Positions 7,685 to 14,484 of a stretch of DNA of 32,963 nt are shown in pieces. Origin of the DNA: Myxococcales bacterium (GTDB lineage Bacteria > Myxococcota_A > UBA9042 > GCA-2863065); the NCBI GenBank assembly GCA_018780435.1, contig JADMJS010000142.1, forward strand, positions 1 through 32,963, given 5' to 3'. Each line of letters begins with the position of its first letter. Position 1 is the first letter of the stretch. The translations under genes and the position numbers were made by a program. The notes under the pieces were generated by a model that was not told the DNA's origin, searched no databases, and saw only the letters and a list, made by a program, of their open reading frames with translations.

Positions 7685-8722
7685 GTGCCTCGACTCCTTT
7701 CCGATCGCGCCCGCCTCATCGCCTCCTACCTCCGAGGGGCCACGACCAACATCCCCGGCCCAAGCGCGCTCATGATCGAGACCACGGTGCGCTGTAACCT
7801 TTTGTGCCCCATGTGCCCGCGCACGGGCGCCGGCTACCCGAACGCGGACTTGCCGGACGACCTGCTCTGGCCCTTGCTCGAGGACCACGCTCGCCTCGGC
7901 GGCGACCACGTGTACCTCTACGGCCTGGGCGAGCCGCTGATGGACGCCCGAATCTGGCGCATCTTGGCTCGCGCACGGGAGCTGAAGCTGGGGACGGTGC
8001 TGTCGAGCAACGGCACGCTGCTGACCCCGAAGCGGCGCGCCGAGCTGCTCGATAATGCGCCGGACCACCTGCTCGTCGGGATCGACGGAGCGAGCGCCGA
8101 GACCTACGAATACTACCGAAAAGGCGGCGACTACGAGAAGGTCGTCCGTAACGTCCGCGCCCTCGCCGCCGAGAAGGCCGCGCGCAAGAGCCCGATGACG
8201 CTGGTGGTCCAGTTCATCGAGATGGCGAAGAACCGCCACGAGACCGCCGCCTTCATGAAGGCGTGGAGGGGGCTCCCGGGCGTGGACGACGTGCGCGTCA
8301 AAGACGAGGACATCGGCCTGCCCGAACACCGCACGTACGGCCTGAGTGGCGAGCGCCGCGACGCGCCCTGCCACTTCCTTTGGCGCGGAGCGATGCTCGT
8401 GCGCTACACGGGCGACGTCTACCCCTGCTACCACTTCGGGAGCGTCTCAGAGCCTATCGGCAACCTTCGTAACGAATCCCTTGAGGCCCTCTGGAACGGA
8501 CCCGCACTCCAGCGTTTGCGGGCACTTCACGTGGCTCGGCGCGCCGGGGACGACCCTGCGTGTGCCACCTGCCCTGCGCCACGCCCCAAGATGGCGACCG
8601 TGGCGGCGGCGATGAGCCTACGTGGCACGACCGTTCGGAAGCTCGTCCCCATCGCGGAGCACCTCGGGCGCCTCGTACCCGGGCTCTTCACCGAACGACG
8701 CGAGGCGGCGACCGAGCCCTAG
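7685..8722 (+). CDS. Radical SAM protein with SPASM-type C-terminus
   Basis: I chose GTG 7685 (345 residues), with AGAGG four bases upstream; longer in-frame options overlap the divergent gene and read as shadow. The radical SAM cluster motif is CNLLCPMC (C37, C41, C44), preceded by the strand IETTVR. YLYGLGEPLMD is the GGE-like SAM-binding motif, and SSNGTLLT and VGIDGASAETY are typical later strands of the partial barrel. The C-terminal part contains APCHF, VYPCYHF, then GNLRNESLEALWNGP and CATCPAP, the layout of a SPASM/twitch auxiliary iron-sulfur domain. Such proteins modify peptides or act in cofactor or lipid pathways. No precursor peptide is visible nearby, so the substrate is unknown. 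The stop lies 2 bp from the convergent DUF3105 gene. Confidence 0.8.
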   Translation: MPRLLSDRARLIASYLRGATTNIPGPSALMIETTVRCNLLCPMCPRTGAGYPNADLPDDLLWPLLEDHARLGGDHVYLYGLGEPLMDARIWRILARARELKLGTVLSSNGTLLTPKRRAELLDNAPDHLLVGIDGASAETYEYYRKGGDYEKVVRNVRALAAEKAARKSPMTLVVQFIEMAKNRHETAAFMKAWRGLPGVDDVRVKDEDIGLPEHRTYGLSGERRDAPCHFLWRGAMLVRYTGDVYPCYHFGSVSEPIGNLRNESLEALWNGPALQRLRALHVARRAGDDPACATCPAPRPKMATVAAAMSLRGTTVRKLVPIAEHLGRLVPGLFTERREAATEP

Positions 8723-8724
8723 TC

Positions 8725-9279
8725 TCAGGGAGGCATGATCCCGAGGTCTTCCGGCCCTTTGCGGTAGTTTTCCAGCTTGAAGGCGTGGAGTTGTTCGAGG
8801 TCCGCGCAGTCCAGGTGAAGTAGCTGCCCCCAGGTCACCACTGAGATCCGCTTCGGGAGTCCGGGGTATGGCGCGAGGATGTAGCGGAAGGCGCCGCCGT
8901 CGTCGGCCGGGACCGCCGCGACGTAGGCATTGAGGGCCTCAAGGTCGTCTGGGCAGCCGTCGGGGCAATCGTAGAGAATGGCGATCCCGCCGTGTTCAAG
9001 GTTGTGGACGTAGTTCTCACCGACCACCGGCGCGTCGTAGGTGCCCCAGCGTAGCCAGGAGCGACGGTGGTCTCCAATACAGGGAGGCACCGTCTCGTAG
9101 AGAACCTTGACATCATCGGCGACGTGGGCCGCGGACGGGGCCTTCGCGCTGTCACGCAGGCCCGTGCCGCACGTCGACGAGGCCGGGAGTGTGAAGGCGT
9201 CGGCGTCGGCCGCGATCGGGAGAGAGGTGTCGTCCGTGCAGGCGACGAGAGCGGGGAGGAGGACGAGGGAGAGGCGCAT
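8725..9279 (-). CDS. DUF3105 family lipoprotein
   Basis: The protein has 184 residues from ATG 9279; a GTG directly before it (9282) could also serve. A short signal sequence ends in ALVAC (C14). The mature part carries the DUF3105 hallmark YVHNLEHGGIAILYDCP, with a conserved histidine pair and a following CPDGCPDD. The pattern suggests metal or disulfide chemistry, but no member function is known to me. The end of the protein (LLHLDCADLEQLHAFKLENYRKGPED) also fits the family. It converges with the radical SAM gene at 2 bp spacing, so the two 3' ends share or lack a terminator. Confidence 0.72.
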   Translation of the reverse strand: MRLSLVLLPALVACTDDTSLPIAADADAFTLPASSTCGTGLRDSAKAPSAAHVADDVKVLYETVPPCIGDHRRSWLRWGTYDAPVVGENYVHNLEHGGIAILYDCPDGCPDDLEALNAYVAAVPADDGGAFRYILAPYPGLPKRISVVTWGQLLHLDCADLEQLHAFKLENYRKGPEDLGIMPP

Positions 9280-9331
9280 CACGCGACTGTGCCACGCGTT
9301 TCAGCCCCTGGGTAGCACTCGGGAATTGGGG

Positions 9332-9337
9332 TAGTCT
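9332..9337 (+). promoter_or_regulatory. -10-like element at the start of the collar-repeat gene
   Basis: TAGTCT ends 6 nt before ATG 9344, the same spacing as upstream of 5937 and 26607. No convincing -35 lies 16-18 bp upstream, so this is supported mainly by the repeated arrangement. Confidence 0.3.
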
Positions 9338-9343
9338 GACTCG

Positions 9344-11113
9344 ATGCGTCTCTTTACCGGTCTCCTCTCCTTCGCTCTCGTGCTCGGCTGCAGCAGCCCC
9401 GACGACGCCCCGGTCGCGTCCGGCGACGTGCAGGTGGACGACTCGGCTGGCGCCTTCGAGTTCCCAGACACTCAACCTGCGGGCGATGGCACACCCTCGG
9501 CGGGCGCCGACCTCGGGGACGAGGACGTGTTCGGCGAGGACGACGTCGCCGAAGAACCCGACGCCCTGGGCGACATCGGGCCCGGGGCCGAAGACGTCGT
9601 GACACCGCCGGTCGACGTGACAGACGTACCGGATGTCCCGGCCGTCGCGGACGCGGTAGACGCGACGGTTGCCGAGTGCGGCGACTGTGACGACGGGCAA
9701 TGGTGTACGGTGGACGGCTGTGACGCCGTGGGCGAATGCACCCACGTCCCGACCCCCGGGACCTGCTACATCGACGGCGAATGCTTCTACTCCGCGACGA
9801 CCAAGAGTCCCTGTGAGAAGTGTGTTCCAACCAACGACCCCTTGAGCTGGACGAGCCTCGACGGTGGCCCGTGCGAGGACGGAAACCCCTGTACACTCGC
9901 AGACATCTGCGACGACGGGGTATGCATCGGCGTCATGCCGAACCCGTGTACGCCGCCCGGCCCGTGCACCGAGAGCGTCGGTTGTGACGTGAAGACGGGC
10001 GAGTGCCAGTTCGCGGCGCGGCCGGACGGCGTCTCGTGTGGTTCAGGCTCCGTCTGCTTCGCCGAGGCGTGTGTTCCCGGCGACGGCCTCCCGACGAACA
10101 CGGTCGCGTGGTTTGACCAAGACACGTGCCCAGGCGGGTGGTCGCTCTACGCTCAGGCTCTCGGCCGCACAGTAACCCCATCGGGCCAGATAGCACCCGG
10201 GACCACCTTCGGCGACGCGCTGGCCAGCGGCGAGGAGCCCGTGCACACCCACGGCGTGTCGGTGGACGTCGCGACGTCGTCCGTCAGCTACGTCGGCATC
10301 GGTGGCTGTTGCAACGGCGGCACCACGCCGCAGACGACGGTCAACGTCTCGGGGACCGCCGAGCCTGCGACGACGGGGTTGCCCTACCTGCAGCTCTTGC
10401 CCTGCCAGAAGACCGACGGCCAGGTCGTCGGCACGGTCCCGGCGGGACTGACGTGGGCCACGACGGAGGCCCAGTGCCCTGGGGACACGAGCGCGTGGAC
10501 CCTCGCCGCGGACCGCTATCTCGTCGGCACCCCGGCGGGCGGGACCCCGGTCGCCACCTTCGGAGCGGGTGACGGGCTGAACACGCCGCACGCCCATTCG
10601 GTGTCCGGGGTCATCCCGACGCCCGCCAAGGGGATCGCCCTCGCCAGCGGCTGTTGCGCGGGTGGCTACGCCGGTTCGAACGGCCTCACGGTCAACACGA
10701 CGACCAGCGCAGAGACGCCGGTGTTCCCGGGCGTCGCGCTCCCCCTGTGCGCCGCAGCCCCATCCGTCGTGCCGGACGCGGCCCCGGCCGGAATCGTGCT
10801 CTTCAGCCAGACCGAGAGCTGCCCGCCCGGCTGGACCCTCTTCTTGGCCGCAGCTGGGCGCCTCATCGTCGGCACCGCTGCCGCAGGCGACGTGGGCCTC
10901 ACCGTCGGGGACGCGCTCGCCGACAAGGAAGACCGCACGCATACGCATTCGGTCGCAGTCTCGGCCACCCTCCCGAGCCGCACCATCTCAGCGGCCGACG
11001 GCGGGAACCACCAGGGCGCCCAGAATGGCGTCGTCAGCGCGACCTTCACGAGCGGCGCCGCGACGTCCGGCGGCCGCTTCATTCAGCTCACGGCGTGTCG
11101 GCGGGATGATTGA
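9344..11113 (+). CDS. Lipoprotein with Cys-rich modules and three tail-collar-like repeats
   Basis: The protein has 589 residues. The signal sequence ends in LVLGC (C16), followed by an Asp/Val/Pro linker to about residue 110. A Cys-rich region (about 111-245) with CDDGQWCTVDGC and CEDGNPCTLADIC units comes next. The rest is three repeats of about 115 residues. Each begins near a CPxGW-like motif (CPGGWSL 262, CPGDTSAWTL 378, CPPGWTL 493), runs through a GRxxVG-like strand, has an HxH pair (H301/H303, H416/H418, H533/H535), and ends in a YLQLLPC-like strand. This resembles the phage tail-collar fold, in which HxH pairs bind metal, here on a bacterial lipoprotein. An adhesion or carbohydrate-binding role is inferred. 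The collar assignment rests on motif pattern alone. Confidence 0.65.
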   Translation: MRLFTGLLSFALVLGCSSPDDAPVASGDVQVDDSAGAFEFPDTQPAGDGTPSAGADLGDEDVFGEDDVAEEPDALGDIGPGAEDVVTPPVDVTDVPDVPAVADAVDATVAECGDCDDGQWCTVDGCDAVGECTHVPTPGTCYIDGECFYSATTKSPCEKCVPTNDPLSWTSLDGGPCEDGNPCTLADICDDGVCIGVMPNPCTPPGPCTESVGCDVKTGECQFAARPDGVSCGSGSVCFAEACVPGDGLPTNTVAWFDQDTCPGGWSLYAQALGRTVTPSGQIAPGTTFGDALASGEEPVHTHGVSVDVATSSVSYVGIGGCCNGGTTPQTTVNVSGTAEPATTGLPYLQLLPCQKTDGQVVGTVPAGLTWATTEAQCPGDTSAWTLAADRYLVGTPAGGTPVATFGAGDGLNTPHAHSVSGVIPTPAKGIALASGCCAGGYAGSNGLTVNTTTSAETPVFPGVALPLCAAAPSVVPDAAPAGIVLFSQTESCPPGWTLFLAAAGRLIVGTAAAGDVGLTVGDALADKEDRTHTHSVAVSATLPSRTISAADGGNHQGAQNGVVSATFTSGAATSGGRFIQLTACRRDD

Positions 11114-11506
11114 GCGCGCGTGGTATGCACCCTACCCGCCGGAGTGCACTGGAAGCGCCGCCAGACACGCGCAGTAGCGGAGTCCAGAATCCCTCTCTCC
11201 AATTGAACCGGACGCGCGAGCCGTAGCACATTCTGAAGTAGTTAGGGGTAACCCGAGTTCTCAGGATAGAGGTCCCATGCTAGCCTTCCGGTATGGAGAT
11301 CAAAGGGTCAACAGTGCCAGCGACGTTCCGCACAGCCTGAACCGGGAGACGTAGAGAGCGCACTTCACGACAGCGATCCTGCACGTAAGGCCCCCGGGAG
11401 TGGCACCGACAGCGAAGCAAGTCCTCGAAGGGCAAGTCGCCCCATTCATGCCATCCACATGTTCAGACCATTCATTCTCACTCCGAACCCAATGGTAGAT
11501 CACGCT
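11114..11506. other. 393-bp intergenic region at the edge of the low-GC island
   Basis: I find no supportable gene. Short frames here, including one on the minus strand at 11300-11503, lack codon bias and a ribosome binding site. Base composition drops visibly from about 11180 onward compared with the preceding gene, marking the left edge of an island. A TTGAAC at 11203-11208 could be a -35 element but has no good partner. Confidence 0.5.
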
Positions 11507-12643
11507 ATGACCGGACGATATATCCTCATTCCACGTGATTCTTCCGGAACGAGTTCCTTCGCCATGGCGACGAGCGCGAACAAACTACCGGAACTATTGG
11601 ATCGAGTGTCACACCTTCATCAGACAAGTCGGGCATACAAGGGCGGGAGCGCTCCCCGATTCCTACCTCGGCTCGGCATCGTCGTCGCCGATCTGAAGAG
11701 CCGAGATCGGGCTGCATTGGTCGGCAAGGGTGTACTCGTTGTAGCCAACGTCCCTGTCCAAGGCCCCTGCTCCATGCGCGGCGGAGCCAACAACCAGTTC
11801 CTCAATGCCGTGGGCGCCGCCACGGCTCATGAGGTCACCCGAGGAGCCGGTGCCCTGGTTGGTGTCATTGACTCCGGCATTGATAGCCGACACCGGGAGT
11901 TCAATGGCTGGGTCCCCACGTTCGCCGTGTGCAGCTCAAGGGGCGCCGTGGTCAGCTCTCGCACCGTCGACTACACCGGACATGGAACCGCGGTCACCTC
12001 CATCGTTGCAGGCCGCCATATCGGGGTCGCTCCGGAGTGTGATCTCGCTGTCGCCGCCGTCACGGGGGTGCCCGGCGGCGGCGACCTTGAGTCGTTCCTG
12101 GTGGCCATGGAGTGGCTTCGCGGCCTGGCGCGTGGCGATGGGCGCACGGGCGCGGACGTCATTCTCGCTTCGCTGTGGTTCGACCTCGACGGCAATGACG
12201 CCGACGCTAATGAACGACTCGGCGCCATCCTGACATCGGGTGGCCTACTCGTGGCGGCCGCGGGGAACGGTGGCCCCGTGACATGGCCAGCGGCCTTCTC
12301 TGGCGCCGTCGCCGTGGGGCCTCTCGATGGGAATTCCATCGCCTCGAACGCCAGCCGAGGCCATGTGGGTGGTCGCGAGCGCCCCGATCTCTGGGCTCCT
12401 GGCGTCGCCGTCTCCGCCGCGTTCGGCTACCGGGGTTACCTCCCGATGACGGGCTCTTCGTTCGCAGCCCCCTTCGTGGCGGGCGCCGCAGCCCTCGTGA
12501 TGGCGGCCAACCCCAAAGCCCAACTCGGGTTCAAGTCACTCGACTCACACCAGCGTCCCCTCCGACACGGCGTCGGCAGAGAACGTCGGCTCTACATCGA
12601 CGCGGATTCACTTCGGTCGACTTCTACTTCTTCAGGAGCATGA
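11507..12643 (+). CDS. Subtilisin-like (S8) serine protease, cytoplasmic
   Basis: I start at ATG 11507 (378 residues), because the GRYILIPRDSS strand begins there; ATGs at 11459 and 11492 are in frame but no start has a strong ribosome binding site. The S8 triad is complete: D122 in GVIDSGID, H159 in DYTGHGT and S318 in TGSSFAAPFVAG, with the oxyanion N254 in AAAGNGG. Residues 1-90 look like a short I9-type propeptide domain (GIVVADLKSRDRAALVG). No signal peptide or membrane segment is seen, which is unusual for the family and suggests an intracellular target. The next gene starts 1 bp after the stop, so the pair is cotranslated. Codon use is less G/C-biased than in neighbours, indicating transfer. 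The partner protein is the likeliest substrate or cofactor, by inference. Confidence 0.82.
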   Translation: MTGRYILIPRDSSGTSSFAMATSANKLPELLDRVSHLHQTSRAYKGGSAPRFLPRLGIVVADLKSRDRAALVGKGVLVVANVPVQGPCSMRGGANNQFLNAVGAATAHEVTRGAGALVGVIDSGIDSRHREFNGWVPTFAVCSSRGAVVSSRTVDYTGHGTAVTSIVAGRHIGVAPECDLAVAAVTGVPGGGDLESFLVAMEWLRGLARGDGRTGADVILASLWFDLDGNDADANERLGAILTSGGLLVAAAGNGGPVTWPAAFSGAVAVGPLDGNSIASNASRGHVGGRERPDLWAPGVAVSAAFGYRGYLPMTGSSFAAPFVAGAAALVMAANPKAQLGFKSLDSHQRPLRHGVGRERRLYIDADSLRSTSTSSGA

Positions 12644-12644
12644 G

Positions 12645-13430
12645 ATGGCAAATCCGTTCAGCGACAACACCTACAGTCTGTCCAACTACGACGTCATCAC
12701 AGGAGCACATGGGCGGGCCAACGGACACGGACAGCGGCTCGCCGTAACGGCCGGTGCCCCCTACTACCGAGTCGACTTCGCGCTTCGGGGTGGTACGGAT
12801 GACGCCGCGTACCTGGAACCGCCCACGGACGGGGCCGGGGCCGCGTTCGTGCCGAGCCCCACCAACACGATGACGGGGGCAAATTTCGTCAAGTATGCCA
12901 AGCGAAAGGAAGTGGCGTGGGGACATGTCGATTACGTCCGAGGCTTCGGGTTCGACCGGGGACACCTGAATGGGACGGTGGTCGATCTGGTCGATGTGGA
13001 GAAAATATGCGAGGTCGCCGAGGGTCTGTACGCGAACTACGACCAGGACCTGCCACGGGTCTCCAGCGGAGGAAATCAAGTATGGCAAGGCTTTGTGTCC
13101 ATTCATCAGTCGGAGAAACTGGTCGGCACGGTGATCACCTTGGCTAGTGAGAAGACGGGCGATTCCCTGGAGGTGTGGAATACCGGCTACGGCCGCACTG
13201 GACAGTCGACCTTCAGCCCGACCGTCGCCTTCGAGCTCAAGCCTATACCCGGCTGGCCCACGGCGCGCTTCAGCGATCGCCACTTCGAAGCGGCGCTCAA
13301 GGTGACGTGGGACGGCACTTCTCCCCTCCTCGTGCCCAATCATGTAGTCAGCTCGAACTACGTCGCATCACAGAACGTGCTCGTGCTCCGCAAGGTGATT
13401 GGAACCATCCCTCCCGACGTCGCCGCCTGA
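12645..13430 (+). CDS. Unknown protein coupled to the S8 protease
   Basis: The protein has 261 residues. ATG 12645 lies one base after the protease stop, with AGGAG eight bases upstream (within the protease's last codons), a strong sign of translational coupling. I do not recognise the family. There is no signal peptide, no membrane segment and apparently a single Cys (KICEVAEG). It is rich in beta-type segments, such as PYYRVDFALRGG, QGFVSIHQSEKLVGTVITL and VLVLRKVIGTIPP. A FDRGHLNG stretch slightly resembles the DRGH motif of non-specific nucleases, but the surrounding catalytic Asn/Glu pattern is absent, so I do not call it a nuclease. Composition matches the protease. A role as protease substrate, regulator or effector is possible but only inferred from linkage. 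Confidence 0.6.
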   Translation: MANPFSDNTYSLSNYDVITGAHGRANGHGQRLAVTAGAPYYRVDFALRGGTDDAAYLEPPTDGAGAAFVPSPTNTMTGANFVKYAKRKEVAWGHVDYVRGFGFDRGHLNGTVVDLVDVEKICEVAEGLYANYDQDLPRVSSGGNQVWQGFVSIHQSEKLVGTVITLASEKTGDSLEVWNTGYGRTGQSTFSPTVAFELKPIPGWPTARFSDRHFEAALKVTWDGTSPLLVPNHVVSSNYVASQNVLVLRKVIGTIPPDVAA

Positions 13431-13440
13431 TGCGGGTGTA

Positions 13441-14415
13441 GAAGCCCGCGATCGCAGCCGTAGTTGGTCGGTCTCGTCGACCTTCAAGCGGATCCAGGCG
13501 GCTCGGGCGTGTCGTCGATTTCCGGGGTTGCTCCCGGTCATTGCGTCGGGCGACCTGAACTTGTCCGCGGTGTGTGCGCTCGCGCCGGTACTGTCGGAGG
13601 AGAATCTGTCTCGGGTGTTGTTCGAGGCGGCGCGGCTGCCTCGCGACGAGCTCAAGGTTTACATTGAAGACCTCCGGGCCGAGCAGGCGCCCGAGCCGGT
13701 CCGAGCGCGGCCCGTGACGCCGTATCAGCTCCCCCTTCGCGCGGCGGTGTCGAGCGAGCCGCGGACGTCGTCTGAGGTGCCATCGGTGGACCCGCGGTGG
13801 TCTCCGCCGCCGTCGCCGCCGGCTCGGCCTGTTCCCGAGCTCACTTCGCTCAACGTCAAGGTCGACGCCAGTTTCCACGGGCTCCTCGCTCGGGTGCGAG
13901 CCCTTTGTGCGCACGGGCCGACGGGGCGGGATCCGGCTCGTGTGCTCCGTCGTGGGCTCGAGATGTTGCTCGAGGCTGAGGAGAAGCGGCGTTTTGGGGC
14001 GCCGCGGAAGGTCAAGCGGTGCGCGGCGGTGCCGTCGCCGGTTGAAACAGAGGCTGCGATGACGGTGTCACAGGTCCAGGTGGTGCCGCCCGAGGTGACG
14101 GTGACCGTCGTGCCCTCGCGCGTCGTTGCGGAGTCGGGGCCCACGGAGTCGCGCGAGCGGGAGCACATCCCCGCCCCCATTCGACGCGAGGTCTTCGATC
14201 GCGACGGCGGGTGCTGCACCTTCGTGGGCGACGACGGCCACGTGTGCGCGTCGCGCTACGCCGTCCAACTCCATCATCGGATCGCGTGGGCACACGGCGG
14301 CTCGAACACCGTCGACAACCTGACCCTGCATTGCGGTCCGCACAACCGGCTGGTGGCCACGCGTGGTCCCACTGTCGCGCACGGGACCGGCCAAGCGGCG
14401 ACCGCAGCCGCCTAG
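13441..14415 (+). pseudogene. HNH endonuclease, 5'-truncated
   Basis: The frame encodes the middle and C-terminus of a large HNH endonuclease family frequent in myxobacteria. It opens inside the conserved helix WSVSSTFKRIQAARACRRFP, continues LLPVIASGDLNLSAVCALAPVLSEEN, has a Pro-rich variable linker, and ends with the HNH domain (about 14160-14350): REVFDRDGGCC, VQLHHRIAWAHGG, NTVDNLTLHCGPHN. Relatives normally have several dozen residues before the first helix; here that region is replaced by the tail of the preceding gene, and the nearest in-frame start (13399) lies inside that gene. The catalytic domain looks intact, so a truncated product from an internal start cannot be excluded. The junction near 13440-13480 marks the right edge of the island. 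Confidence 0.6.
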
Positions 14416-14446
14416 AGGCGGGCAAAGGCAAGCGCCCGCCCGCCTC
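14415..14446. terminator. Hairpin between convergent genes
   Basis: GAGGCGGGC (14415-14423) pairs perfectly with GCCCGCCTC (14438-14446) across a 14-nt loop, directly after the HNH stop and before the convergent lamin-tail gene stop. No T-run follows on either strand, so termination is only probable. Confidence 0.35.
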
Positions 14447-14484
14447 CGGCACGCTCAGCCGGGCCTTCCGAGCTGAAGACGGCG

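Noticed and set aside
10043..10948. 301-residue minus-strand frame
   Set aside because: Antisense to the collar-repeat lipoprotein, Arg/Gly-rich, no domain.
11300..11503. 67-residue minus-strand ORF
   Set aside because: No codon bias, ribosome binding site or recognisable motif; lies in the intergenic edge of the island.
12645..13430. DNA/RNA non-specific endonuclease
   Set aside because: Only a DRGH-like tetrad is present; the downstream catalytic Asn/Glu motifs of that family are missing.
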